Origin: Haloferax denitrificans ATCC 35960
Lineage (GTDB): Archaea; Halobacteriota; Halobacteria; Halobacteriales; Haloferacaceae
Assembly: GCF_000337795.1 (NCBI RefSeq)
Contig: NZ_AOLP01000009.1
Location: 62,001 to 126,000 of the forward strand
Length of the DNA: 64,000 nucleotides
Direction of reading: 5' to 3'
Position 1 is the stretch's first letter, and each line of letters opens with the position of its first letter. The translations under genes were made by a program, and so were the position numbers. Below are positions 54,408-63,256 of this stretch, in pieces. The notes below the pieces were generated by a model. That model saw nothing but the letters and a program-made list of their open reading frames with translations. It had not been told where the DNA came from and made no database searches.

Positions 54408-54602
54408 ATGCGAACGAACCGCGGCCGAATCGACGTGGAGGACCTGCTGAAAATCATCCTCCTGCTCGTCCTCGTCTGGCTCGTCCTCGAAATCATCGGC
54501 GAGGTGCTCGGGCTGTTCGGTGCGTTGCTCGGCCCGCTCCAGCCGCTCTTGGGCCTCGTCGTCGCGGCGCTCATCGTCCTCTGGCTCCTCGACCGAATCT
54601 AA
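54408..54602 (+). CDS. 64-residue two-helix membrane protein
   Basis: MRTNRGRIDVEDLLKIILLL leads into a hydrophobic helix (LVLVWLVLEIIGEVLGLFGA) and a second (PLLGLVVAALIVLWLLDRI), joined by a short Gly/Pro loop. It resembles small membrane proteins that are widespread in haloarchaea; function unknown. Divergent from the Band-7 gene, which may be relevant if both modulate membrane organisation. Confidence 0.75.
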   Translation: MRTNRGRIDVEDLLKIILLLVLVWLVLEIIGEVLGLFGALLGPLQPLLGLVVAALIVLWLLDRI

Positions 54603-54657
54603 CCGCCCTCCGCGGCGACGACGATACGCCTTTGTGTCTCTCGCGTGAGACACGGGC

Positions 54658-55155
54658 GTGTACAGTCTGAACGTCCCGGTTCCGGGGCGGGTCGCCCGCC
54701 TCGCGTCCGACCTGTTTCCGTACCTCGCCTCGTTCGACCGGGTTCGCGACCGGCACACGCTCGTCTGTAAGCGGTTCGAAGACGACGACCTCGACCGCCT
54801 ACGCGAACAGTTGCGGCACGCGCTCGCCGGCCAGCCGGCGTTCGAGGCCCGCGTGACCGACATCCGGTTCTTCGAGGACCCGCCGCGCGGGGCCGCGCCG
54901 GTCGTCTACCTCGCGGTCGAGAGCCCCGGCCTCCTCGACCTGCACCGCGCGCTCGCCGACGAGTTCGGCGCTATCGAGGGTATCGAGGGCGACGACTACG
55001 TCCCGCACGTCACGCTCGCCCGCGGCGGGAGCGTCGCCGACGCCCGCGCGGTCGCGAGCCAGCCGCTCGACCCCATCGAGTGGACCGTCTCACAGCTCGA
55101 CGTCTACGACTCGTCGTTCCGCGAGACCGCCGCCTCGATTTCGCTCCCGGCCTGA
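54658..55155 (+). CDS. 2H phosphoesterase (2'-5' RNA ligase-like)
   Basis: 165 residues, GTG start at 54658 (MYSLNVPVPGRVARLASDLF). The two catalytic histidine motifs are HTLVCKRF (about 39-46; an H-x-T/L variant) and PHVTLARG (about 119-126), diagnostic of the 2H superfamily that includes 2'-5' RNA ligases/phosphodiesterases. The acidic surface and length are normal for archaeal members. A role in tRNA or cyclic oligonucleotide processing is possible but not visible. Confidence 0.85.
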   Translation: MYSLNVPVPGRVARLASDLFPYLASFDRVRDRHTLVCKRFEDDDLDRLREQLRHALAGQPAFEARVTDIRFFEDPPRGAAPVVYLAVESPGLLDLHRALADEFGAIEGIEGDDYVPHVTLARGGSVADARAVASQPLDPIEWTVSQLDVYDSSFRETAASISLPA

Positions 55156-55206
55156 CCGCGAGGTCCCGACTCCCAGCGACGGCGCGTCGAGCCGCCGGTC
55201 CGCGCG

Positions 55207-56583
55207 TCAGTCGCGCGCCCGGAGCCGCATCCCCATCGGCTCTTCGGGGTGCATCGTCAGCGACCCGCGGAGCGAAAACGGCTCGTCGCGGACGTAGTCG
55301 AGTTCGTACCGCTGGGCGACGGTACCGAGGATGAGCCGCCCTTCGAGGAGCGAGAGGTGCTTGCCGATGCAGTGGCGCGGCCCGCCGCCGAACGGGAAGT
55401 ACGCAAAGCGCGGGCGGTCGCCGGTCCGCTCGGGCGCCCAGCGGTCCGGGTCGAACGAAAGCGGGTCGTCCCACCACCGCTCCGACCGGTGGACGACCCA
55501 CTGCGGGAGCATGATGGCCGACCCCGCGGGGACGCGGTAGCCGCCGAGGCGAACGTCCACCTTCGGCTCGCGGAACATCACGTACACCGGCGGGTACAGC
55601 CGCATCGCCTCGTTCAGCACGCGTTCTGTGTACTCCAGTTTTCGCACGTCCTCGAACGTCGGCGTCCGCCCGCCGAGCACCTCGTCCAGTTCGCGGTGGA
55701 GTTTCGCCTCCGCCTCGGGGTGTTGCGAGAGCAGATACCACGCGTACGTCAGCGTCAGCGCCGTCGTGTCGTGGCCCGCGAGGAGCATCGTCATCAGCTC
55801 GTCGCGGAGGTTCTTCTCCGTCTGTTCGCCCTCGTCGTAGGCGCGGAGCAGAATCGAAAGCAGGTCCATCGGCCCCTCCTCGCCCGTCGCGCCGCCCGAC
55901 ACCGACGACGCCGGCGTCTCGCCGTACTCGGTCCCGCGGCGCTCCTCGACGATGTCCCAGACGAGCGATTCGAGCTCCGACAGCGCCTCCTTGTACTGGC
56001 GGTTCTCCCGCGTCGGTACCCAGTCGGGCGTCAGGAACCGAAGCGGGTCGGGTTCGAACCGCGCGCCGAGTGGTTCGAGGTTCTCCTGTACCCGCCGGAC
56101 GCGCCCCTCGTCGAGGTCGGTGCCGAACATGGCGTCGACGATTATCTCGACGGTCAGCCGCGCCATCTCCAACTGCACGTCGACCACGTCGCCGTCGCCC
56201 CACGACGACAGCATCGACGCCGTCCGGTCTGTCATCATGCCGGCCATCGTCGAGATGCGCCGCACGTCGAACGCCGGCTGGGCGAGTCGGCGCTGTTTCT
56301 TCCACGTCGCGCCCTCGCTCATCAGCAGGCCGTCGCCCAGCAGGTCGCCGATGGCTCTGTCTTGGAACTGCGGCTTTCTGAACTTCGACGCCTCGCTCAC
56401 GAGCACCGTCTCGACGTCCGCCGGGTTCGTGAGCATGTACGTGTCGAGCGGGCCGAGGTCGAAGTGGACCACGTCGCCGTAGGCGTCCGCGACGGCCGTC
56501 AGGAACGTAAACGGGTCGCGGGCGTACTGTCTGCTCGCGCCGAACAGCGGGAGGCCCTTCGGTCCGGGAGGGGTCGAACTCAT
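55207..56583 (-). CDS. Cytochrome P450
   Basis: Heme-thiolate monooxygenase of 458 residues (ATG 56583; GTG at 56586 is an alternative). The I-helix motif is LLAGHDTTALT (about 267-277), the K-helix pair is EAMRLYPP (about 326), the PERF-like region is DPDRWAPERT, and the heme loop FPFGGGPRHCIGK carries the ligand cysteine at about residue 404. No membrane anchor is present, so it is soluble. Similar P450s (CYP174-type) occur in haloarchaea. No dedicated reductase is adjacent; the small ferredoxin at 34285 could in principle donate electrons, though nothing links them. Substrate unknown. Confidence 0.93.
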   Translation of the reverse strand: MSSTPPGPKGLPLFGASRQYARDPFTFLTAVADAYGDVVHFDLGPLDTYMLTNPADVETVLVSEASKFRKPQFQDRAIGDLLGDGLLMSEGATWKKQRRLAQPAFDVRRISTMAGMMTDRTASMLSSWGDGDVVDVQLEMARLTVEIIVDAMFGTDLDEGRVRRVQENLEPLGARFEPDPLRFLTPDWVPTRENRQYKEALSELESLVWDIVEERRGTEYGETPASSVSGGATGEEGPMDLLSILLRAYDEGEQTEKNLRDELMTMLLAGHDTTALTLTYAWYLLSQHPEAEAKLHRELDEVLGGRTPTFEDVRKLEYTERVLNEAMRLYPPVYVMFREPKVDVRLGGYRVPAGSAIMLPQWVVHRSERWWDDPLSFDPDRWAPERTGDRPRFAYFPFGGGPRHCIGKHLSLLEGRLILGTVAQRYELDYVRDEPFSLRGSLTMHPEEPMGMRLRARD

Positions 56584-56661
56584 CACCCTGTGTTGGTTCG
56601 AACAGGTAAGAATCGCACGGCGGTCGCCGTCGCTGTCGCTCCGACTGCGAGCGCGACGCGC

Positions 56662-58866
56662 TCAGGGCCGCGGCGGGTCGCCGTCGTAGGCGTCGCGGTC
56701 GGCGTAGAAGTTCAGCATCGCGAACTTGAGTTTGTTCGGCGCGATGTCGACCATCTCGGCGCGCTCCTCGACCGGGAACGACCCGCGGACGCCGTACTTC
56801 CCCATGGAAGAGCTCTCGCGGGTGTAGCGCTTGTCGGCCAGCACGCGGACGCCGAAGTCGTCGGGCGCGCGGATGACCCGGCCGAGCGCCTGTCTGGTCT
56901 TCCGAATCGTCGGAATCTCGACGGCGTAGCGCCAGCCGGCGTCCCTCTTGCCGCGGTAGGCGCGGTCGTAGGCGGCCTGTACCGCCTCCAGCCGCTCGGA
57001 GAGATGCGGGTAGGGCACGCCGACGACCACGACGGTTCGGGCGTCGTCGCCGTCGAAGCTCACGCCCTCGGCGAGCGTCCCCCAAAGCGAGGTGAGAAGC
57101 ACCGCGCCGTCCTTGCCGACGAACTCCCGGCGCAGTTCCTCGGCGCGGACGCCCGGCTCGTCCAGAAACAGCTCCGCGTCGACGTCCGGGTTCGCCCGCA
57201 GGCGCTCGTGGTGGCGCTCCGCCTCGGCGTACGACGGGAAGAACACGAGCGTGTTGCCCGGCGTGAAGGCGGCCGCGTCCGCGAGCATCTCCTCGATCGT
57301 CTGTTGGGTGCCGGGGTCGTCACGCTCGGAGGAGAACAGCGCGGGCAGTGAGACCGAAAACGTCCGGCGGTTCTCCTCGGGGTATTCGAGGCCGTAGGCC
57401 ATCGTCACCGGGTTTTTGAGGCCGAGCGTGCCCTCCGTCACGTCGAACGGGCGGAGCGTCGCCGACATCAGGATGCTCGCGTGGACCTCCTCGAACAGCT
57501 CTTTGGTGACCTCTCGCGGGATGCAGGTGTACAGCTCGGCGCGGCCGTAAATCTCGTCGGTGCCGCCGTCGCGGCGGACCGACAGCATCGGATGGCGGCC
57601 GAGTTCGCCGCCCATCTCCGTCCAGTCGGCGATGAAGTTCGCCGCCTGTAGCGTCTGGCACTCCTTGCGCGTCGTCGCCTCGCCGTTCTTGTACGCGTCT
57701 TCGTACTGCTCGTCCAACTGCTTGCCCAACTGGAGGGCGAGTTCGACCTCCACGTCGATGCCGCGGCCCTCGTAGGACTGCAGGAACTCCATCGTCAGGT
57801 CGTCGCGGCGGCCCTGATTGGCGATAGAGAGGTCGTACCAGTTCTCGCCGACCTGCTCGCGCTCGCCGAAGCCGAACGCCTCCTCGTAGCTGTCGCGAAG
57901 CGCGTCGAGGAACGTCCCGATGACGTTGCGGGCGCTCTCGGCCCGCGAGTCGTCTTCGTCTTCCAGCTCGTTCATCGCGCTTTCGAGCGTGTTCTCCGTG
58001 AGCGCGCGACTGGCGTGGTCACGGGCGGCGCTCTCGATGTTGTGCGCCTCGTCGAACACCGTAATCACGTCGTCGGGATCGCGGTCCAGCCACCGGAAGA
58101 ACTGCTCGCGTATCATCGGGTCGAGCAGGTGGTGGTAGTTGCAGACGACGAGGTCGATGCCCTCCATGCCCTCCTTGAGCAGTTCGTAGCCGCAGAGGTT
58201 CTGCTTGCCCGCGTACTCGAAAATCTCGTCGGGCGTCCGCACGTCGTCGAACAGCCACTGGAAGAACTCGTCGGTGTTCCGCGTGAGGTTGTTGTAGTAG
58301 TGCTCGCAGTAGTTGCCCTCCTTCAACTCCTCCAGTTCGTCGTCGATGCTGTCGAGTTCGTCAGTGACGGCGCTCCGCGCGTCGGCCGCGCCGGACTCGC
58401 CCTCGCGCATCCCGTCGAGGAGCGACTGCGCCTGCTCGGAGAGTTCGGCCTTGTCGGACTCCTTTTCGACGATGCTCCGGGTCGTATCGCGGAGGGTCTG
58501 ACACTCCTGAAAGCCCACGTCGATGTGGCACATCGAGGACTTCCCGCGGAACACCACCGCACGGATGGCCTCCTCTCTGGTGATGGCGCGGGCGTCCTCG
58601 ACGAACTGGCGCATCTGCTGGTGGACGTTCGTCGTGATGACGACCGTCTTGTCGTGCTCGCGGGCGTACGAGAGCGCGGGCACGAGCGCGGAGATGGTCT
58701 TGCCGGTCCCGGTCGCCCCTTCGAGGAGGACGTTCCGCTCGTCGTCGAGCGCGTCGGCGATGCCGGACATCGCCGCCTCCTGATTGGGGTACGGCTCGTC
58801 GTACGGGAAGAACCGCCACGCTCCGTCCGCGTCGCCGTCGTCGGGTGCGCCGTTGGCGTGGGCCAC
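56662..58866 (-). CDS. rad3: XPD/Rad3-type DNA helicase
   Basis: SF2 helicase of the XPD (Rad3/DinG) family, 734 residues. Walker A is GATGTGKTISAL (about 49-60). The four cysteines expected to bind a 4Fe-4S cluster are in SSMCHI, FQECQT, NYCEHY and LCGYEL (about residues 110-225). The DEAH box VFDEAHNIES (about 268-277) follows. The C-terminal motor shows the motif region LTSLWGTLAEGVSFDGD (about 593-609) and QALGRVIRAPDD (about 662-673). The start is GTG at 58866 (MAHANGAPDD). It would unwind DNA in repair. It lies 142 nt from argF, tandem on the minus strand. Confidence 0.92.
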   Translation of the reverse strand: MAHANGAPDDGDADGAWRFFPYDEPYPNQEAAMSGIADALDDERNVLLEGATGTGKTISALVPALSYAREHDKTVVITTNVHQQMRQFVEDARAITREEAIRAVVFRGKSSMCHIDVGFQECQTLRDTTRSIVEKESDKAELSEQAQSLLDGMREGESGAADARSAVTDELDSIDDELEELKEGNYCEHYYNNLTRNTDEFFQWLFDDVRTPDEIFEYAGKQNLCGYELLKEGMEGIDLVVCNYHHLLDPMIREQFFRWLDRDPDDVITVFDEAHNIESAARDHASRALTENTLESAMNELEDEDDSRAESARNVIGTFLDALRDSYEEAFGFGEREQVGENWYDLSIANQGRRDDLTMEFLQSYEGRGIDVEVELALQLGKQLDEQYEDAYKNGEATTRKECQTLQAANFIADWTEMGGELGRHPMLSVRRDGGTDEIYGRAELYTCIPREVTKELFEEVHASILMSATLRPFDVTEGTLGLKNPVTMAYGLEYPEENRRTFSVSLPALFSSERDDPGTQQTIEEMLADAAAFTPGNTLVFFPSYAEAERHHERLRANPDVDAELFLDEPGVRAEELRREFVGKDGAVLLTSLWGTLAEGVSFDGDDARTVVVVGVPYPHLSERLEAVQAAYDRAYRGKRDAGWRYAVEIPTIRKTRQALGRVIRAPDDFGVRVLADKRYTRESSSMGKYGVRGSFPVEERAEMVDIAPNKLKFAMLNFYADRDAYDGDPPRP

Positions 58867-59008
58867 GGGAGAATCTCGGCCGCCATCCGATTAAAAGGCT
58901 CGGAGGCCTCGACACCGCCGGAGGCGACGGGAACGGTATAGCGTACCTCCGCGCTCGACGGCGTCTTCTGAGAAGCTGAAAAGAGCCGCGACCGCCGTGG
59001 ACCCGAAT

Positions 59009-59905
59009 TTATTCGAGCAGTTCGACGATGAGGCCCTTCTGGGCGTGCAGGCGGTTCTCCGCCTGGTCCCAGACGAGCGACCGCTCGCCTTCGAGCACGT
59101 CGCCGGTAATCTCCTCGCCGCGGTGGGCCGGCAGGCAGTGCATGACCTTCGCGTCGGTCCCCGAGAGCAACTCCTCGTTGAGCTGGAACCCCTCGAACGC
59201 CTGCAGTTTCTCGTGGCGCTGGTCTTCCTGCCCCATCGAAATCCACACGTCGGTGTAGACCACGTCCGCGTCCGAAACGGCTTCTTCGGGGTCGGTCGTA
59301 ATCGTCGGTGCCGAGCCGAGTTCGTCCGCCTTTTCGAGCACGTCGTCGTCGACGCCGTACGCCGGCGGGGTCGCCACCGTGAGGTCGATGCCGGCCATCG
59401 CACAGCCGAGGACGAACGACTGGCCGACGTTGTTGCCGTCGCCGACCCACGCCGCGGACACCTCGTCGAAGTCGCCGACGTGCTCGCGGATGGTGAGCAG
59501 GTCGGCGAGCGTCTGACAGGGGTGGGCGTCGTCGGTCAGGCCGTTGATGACCGGCGCGTCGGAGTGCTCGGCGATTTCGAGCAGGTCCTCGTGTTCGAAC
59601 AGGCGGACCATGATGGCGTCGCCGTAGCGACCCAGCACGCGCGCGGTGTCCGAAAGCGGCTCGCCGTGGCCGAGCTGGATGTCCTCGGGGCCGAGGAACA
59701 GCGCGTGGCCGCCCAGTTCGGTCATCCCCGTCTCGAAGGAGACACGCGTCCGGGTACTCGGCTTCTCGAAGAGCATCGCCAGCGTCGCTCGGGTGAGTTG
59801 CGTCTCGTCGTCGCCGGACTTGATGTCGGCGGCGCGGGTGAGGACGCGGTCTAACTCCGATGCGCTGATGTCGTCGATGTCGGTGAAATGGGTGGTTTCG
59901 AGCAT
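59009..59905 (-). CDS. argF: Ornithine carbamoyltransferase
   Basis: Converts ornithine and carbamoyl phosphate to citrulline. 298 residues from ATG 59905 (MLETTHFTDIDDISASELDR). The carbamoyl-phosphate loop FEKPSTRTRVSFE (about 47-59) and HPCQTLADLLTI (about 127-138) are standard, and the ornithine-binding loop is at HCLPAHRGEEI (about 256-266). Last gene of the arg cluster in transcription direction; 92 nt separate it from argE. That gap holds short repeats of ACGACAC. Confidence 0.95.
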   Translation of the reverse strand: MLETTHFTDIDDISASELDRVLTRAADIKSGDDETQLTRATLAMLFEKPSTRTRVSFETGMTELGGHALFLGPEDIQLGHGEPLSDTARVLGRYGDAIMVRLFEHEDLLEIAEHSDAPVINGLTDDAHPCQTLADLLTIREHVGDFDEVSAAWVGDGNNVGQSFVLGCAMAGIDLTVATPPAYGVDDDVLEKADELGSAPTITTDPEEAVSDADVVYTDVWISMGQEDQRHEKLQAFEGFQLNEELLSGTDAKVMHCLPAHRGEEITGDVLEGERSLVWDQAENRLHAQKGLIVELLE

Positions 59906-59997
59906 TGTGTCGTGTGTCGTGTCTCCGTGTCGGTTCGTCGTCTCGGATGTGTGTCTGTCGCCCCGGTCGTTCGGTCGTCGCCGCCGCTCGGCTCGCC

Positions 59998-61140
59998 TCA
60001 GTCGTCGGCGAGGCGCTCGCACACGTCGACGAGCACGTCGATGGCGCTGTCGAACTCGGCGAGGTCGAGGTGTTCGTTCGGGGCGTGGTCGAGGTCGGAG
60101 TCGCCGGGACCGTAGGTCGCCATCGGGCAGTCCCACGTGCCGGCGAAGATGTTCATGTCGCTGGTCCCGGTCTTGCGGAGGAGCCGGGGCTTCACGCCGC
60201 CGACGTTGCGGATGGCGACGCGGAACGCCCGCGCCACGTCGGTCCGGGGGCTCATCATGACCGGCGGGATGGGCTTGTTCCAGTGGACGCCGCCGCGGGT
60301 GAGTTCGCCCTCCGCGACCTCGCGCACGTCGTCGATGGTGAGCCGCGGCGGGACGCGGAACTGCACGTCCACCGTCGACTCGACCGCGAGGCCGTCTTCG
60401 GTCGGGCCGCCGTCGAAGCGCACCGGCTTGGTCGTCACCGTGTCGAAGACGCCGTCGCGCTCCTCGTCGAAGAAGTCGGCCACGCGGGACCACCACGCGA
60501 CCGCGGACTGGATGGCGTTCTCCTCGGGGCGCGAGGAGTGGCCCAGTTCGCTCGTCGAGATGTACGTCCCGGAGAGGAAGCCGCGGTAGCCGAGGGTGAC
60601 GCCGTCCCAGCCCGAGGGTTCGCCGTTGACGACCGCGTCGGGCTCCTCGCGGTCCTCCACGAGGTGCCACGCGCCGCGCGAGGAGGTCTCCTCGCCGACG
60701 ACGCCGACGAACGAGACGCCCGTCTCGACGGCCGCCGCGGCCATCGAACAGAGCGGTCCGGTCGCGTCGACGCTCCCGCGACCCCAGAGGACGCCGTCTT
60801 CTATCTTCACCGGCACGTCGCCGGGGACGGTGTCGATGTGGGAGGTGAGAAGCACCGCGTCGTCGGCCGGCGCGCGGACGTTGCCGACCTCGTCTATCCA
60901 CACCTCGCGGTCGTGCGCCTCGAAGAACGCCTTCAGCACCTCGGCGGCCGCCTCCTCGTCGCCCGACACCGAGGGCGTCGAGACCATGTCGTAGAGGAGG
61001 TGGCGCGCCTCGGCCCACTCGCCCTCGTCGAGGGCGTCGGTCCCGTCGTCGGAGACGGCGCTCGCGTCGGTCTCGGCGTCGGCCGCTCCCGCGTTCTCCA
61101 CGTCTGCCTCGTCGTCTTCGCGTTCGATTTCGGCGTTCAT
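59998..61140 (-). CDS. argE: LysW-linked ornithine/lysine hydrolase (ArgE/LysK type)
   Basis: Zinc peptidase of the M20 family that releases ornithine from the LysW carrier. 380 residues from ATG 61140 (MNAEIEREDDEADVENAGAA); its ATG overlaps the argD stop by 4 nt, so it is translationally coupled. An acidic N-terminal tail of about 45 residues precedes the metal site: LLTSHIDTVPG (about residue 95-105), the catalytic Glu pair VVGEETSS (about 148-155), and a His/Asp in SRPEENAI... and NEHLDLAEFD. In other archaea the same enzyme serves lysine; the neighbouring genes favour arginine here. Confidence 0.87.
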   Translation of the reverse strand: MNAEIEREDDEADVENAGAADAETDASAVSDDGTDALDEGEWAEARHLLYDMVSTPSVSGDEEAAAEVLKAFFEAHDREVWIDEVGNVRAPADDAVLLTSHIDTVPGDVPVKIEDGVLWGRGSVDATGPLCSMAAAAVETGVSFVGVVGEETSSRGAWHLVEDREEPDAVVNGEPSGWDGVTLGYRGFLSGTYISTSELGHSSRPEENAIQSAVAWWSRVADFFDEERDGVFDTVTTKPVRFDGGPTEDGLAVESTVDVQFRVPPRLTIDDVREVAEGELTRGGVHWNKPIPPVMMSPRTDVARAFRVAIRNVGGVKPRLLRKTGTSDMNIFAGTWDCPMATYGPGDSDLDHAPNEHLDLAEFDSAIDVLVDVCERLADD

Positions 61141-62273
61141 GATAACACGTTCGTCATGGCGTCGACCGCGCGGTCGGCGTGTTCCTCCTCGATGACCAGC
61201 GGCGGCAGGAACCGGACGACCGTCCGACCCGCGGGGAGCGCGAGCAACTGCTCGGACAGCGCGAGGTGCTTCAGCGTGCGGTTCGCGCCGCGTTTGACCT
61301 CGACGCCGACCATGAGGCCGTCGCCGCGGACCTCGCGGACCGGCAGGTCGTGGTCCTCGACGGCGGCTTCGAGCTCCGTCGTGAGGTAGTCGCCCACCGC
61401 GGCCGCGTGGCCGGGCAGGTCCTCTTCGACGATGGTGTCGAGCGTGGCGTTCGCCGCCGCGCAGACCACGGGGCCGCCGGAGAACGTCGAGCCGTGGGAG
61501 GCCGCGCCATCGGCAATCCAGTCGGCACACAGCGTCGCGCCGAGCGGGAGACCGTTGGCGATGCCCTTCGCGCTCGTGAGGATGTCGGGGACGACGCCGG
61601 CGTTCTCGCAGGCCCACAGCGACCCGGTGCGACCGATGCCGGTCTGAATCTCGTCGAAGACGAGCGCGGCACCCGCCTCCTCGGTCAGGTCGCGGGCGGT
61701 CTGAAGGTACTCGGTCGTCGCGGGGTTGATGCCGCCTTCGCCCTGAATCGGCTCTAAGAACACGGCGGCCGTCTCGTCGTCGACGGCCTCGGCGAGTTCT
61801 GCTTCGTCGCCGTAGCTGACGAACTCGACGCCGCCGGCGACCGGCTCGTAGGGCTTTTTGTACTTCTGTTTCCACGTCAGCGCGAGGCTCCCGAGGGTGC
61901 GACCGTGGAAGGCGCGCTTCGTGGCGACGATTTTCTGGCGACCCGTCGCCGAGCGGGCGAACTTCATCGCCGCCTCGTTGGCCTCGGTGCCGGAGTTACA
62001 GAGCCAGACGTTCGAGATGTCGCCGGGCGCGAGCGTCGCAAGCTTCTCGTACAGTTCCGTGCGGACCTCGACGGGGTACGACGCCTGCACGTAGGTCAGC
62101 TTCGCGGCCTGTTCCTGAATCGCGGAGGTGACCGCGGGGTGGGAGTGGCCGAGCGCCGCGACGGCGTAGCTCGCGCCGAAGTCGAGGTACTCGGTGCCGT
62201 CGTCCGAGTAGAGATACGGCCCCTCGCCGGACTCGATGGCGATGGGTTTCTCGTTGAAGACGAAGCCGCTCAT
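61137..62273 (-). CDS. argD: LysW-linked gamma-semialdehyde aminotransferase (ArgD/LysJ)
   Basis: PLP aminotransferase of 378 residues. N-terminal FVFNEKPIAIESGEG and GASYAVAALGHSHP fit class III aminotransferases. NSGTEANEAAMKFAR carries the PLP phosphate contact, FDEIQTGIGRTGSLWA the Asp-Glu-x-Gln pair, and the Schiff-base lysine is in LTSAKGIANGLPLGA (about residue 232). It overlaps argB by 4 nt and argE by 4 nt, so the central part of the operon is tightly coupled. Confidence 0.93.
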   Translation of the reverse strand: MSGFVFNEKPIAIESGEGPYLYSDDGTEYLDFGASYAVAALGHSHPAVTSAIQEQAAKLTYVQASYPVEVRTELYEKLATLAPGDISNVWLCNSGTEANEAAMKFARSATGRQKIVATKRAFHGRTLGSLALTWKQKYKKPYEPVAGGVEFVSYGDEAELAEAVDDETAAVFLEPIQGEGGINPATTEYLQTARDLTEEAGAALVFDEIQTGIGRTGSLWACENAGVVPDILTSAKGIANGLPLGATLCADWIADGAASHGSTFSGGPVVCAAANATLDTIVEEDLPGHAAAVGDYLTTELEAAVEDHDLPVREVRGDGLMVGVEVKRGANRTLKHLALSEQLLALPAGRTVVRFLPPLVIEEEHADRAVDAMTNVLS

Positions 62274-63202
62274 TGTTCGGCCCCCTCGGCTTCGACCAGC
62301 GCGCCGGGCGTCACGTGCGTGCCGCCGCCGTTGAGCGCCGTCACGATGGGGTCGTTCAGGTTCGCGTCGGAGACGACGACCTCGGCGGCCCCGCCGTCGA
62401 GCGCCTCTTTCGCGGCCATGACCTTCTTCGTCATGAACCCTTCAGCGGCCGATTCGAGCGCCGAGAACTCCTCGGGCGTGTCGGCCGTCTCGATGAGCGT
62501 GGACTCGTCGTCGGGGTCGGCGTAGACGCCCTTCACGTCGGTGAGGACGACGAGTTTCGCGCCGAGCGCGCCAGCGACCGCGGCGGCGGCGCGGTCGGCG
62601 TCGGCGTTGACCGGTACGCCGTCGTCGGCGAGCATCGGAACGGTCACGATGGGCGTGTAACCGCCGTCGAGGAGCGTTTCGAGGAGCGTCGCGTTCACCG
62701 AGGTAATCTTCCCGGAGTGGTCGCCGCGCTTGATTTTCTTCTTGCCGTCTTCGACGACGCGGACGGCCGACTTGCGCGGGCCGGTCAGGAGGCCGCCGTC
62801 GACGCCCGAGAGGCCGAGCGCGTCGACGCCCGCCTCGCGGAACAGCGCGGTCAGGTCGGTGTTGAGCTTGCCGGGCATCACCATCGAGAAGACCTCCATG
62901 GTGCGCTCGTCGGTGAAGCGGCCGGAGACGCCCGAGGGCGACTCGACGTAGGTCGGTTCTTCGCCGAGTTCTTCGAGCGTCTCGTCGACGGCGGTCGAGC
63001 CGCCGTGGACGACGACCACGTCGGTGCCGTTGGCGACGAGGTGGGCCACGTCGGAGACGGCTCCCTGCGGGTCGACGGCCTTCGCGCCGCCGATTTTGAC
63101 GACGACCGGCGGCTCGGAGCCGCCATCGGTGAGTAGGTTCGCTTCGTTGTCGACGAGCTGTTCGTGTGCCGCGAGCAGTTCCTCGCGTGTGTATCCTGTC
63201 AT
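62270..63202 (-). CDS. argB: Acetylglutamate/LysW-glutamate kinase
   Basis: Amino acid kinase of 310 residues from ATG 63202 (MTGYTREELLAAHEQLVDNE). The phosphate-binding start PPVVVKIGGAKAVDPQGAVS, DVVVVHGGSTAVDETLEELG and the C-terminal APSDANLN-like segment (VVVSDANLNDPIVTALN) are family hallmarks. The extended N-terminus (about 25 residues) is unusual. It sits between argC (54 nt) and argD (4-nt overlap). The LysW carrier and its ligase (lysX/argX) are expected just beyond the right edge. Confidence 0.9.
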   Translation of the reverse strand: MTGYTREELLAAHEQLVDNEANLLTDGGSEPPVVVKIGGAKAVDPQGAVSDVAHLVANGTDVVVVHGGSTAVDETLEELGEEPTYVESPSGVSGRFTDERTMEVFSMVMPGKLNTDLTALFREAGVDALGLSGVDGGLLTGPRKSAVRVVEDGKKKIKRGDHSGKITSVNATLLETLLDGGYTPIVTVPMLADDGVPVNADADRAAAAVAGALGAKLVVLTDVKGVYADPDDESTLIETADTPEEFSALESAAEGFMTKKVMAAKEALDGGAAEVVVSDANLNDPIVTALNGGGTHVTPGALVEAEGAEQ

Positions 63203-63256
63203 AGTCGAAATGGTGCGTAAATCGTGGGTCGGAGCGAGCGTTCGGGGGCGGTGCGG

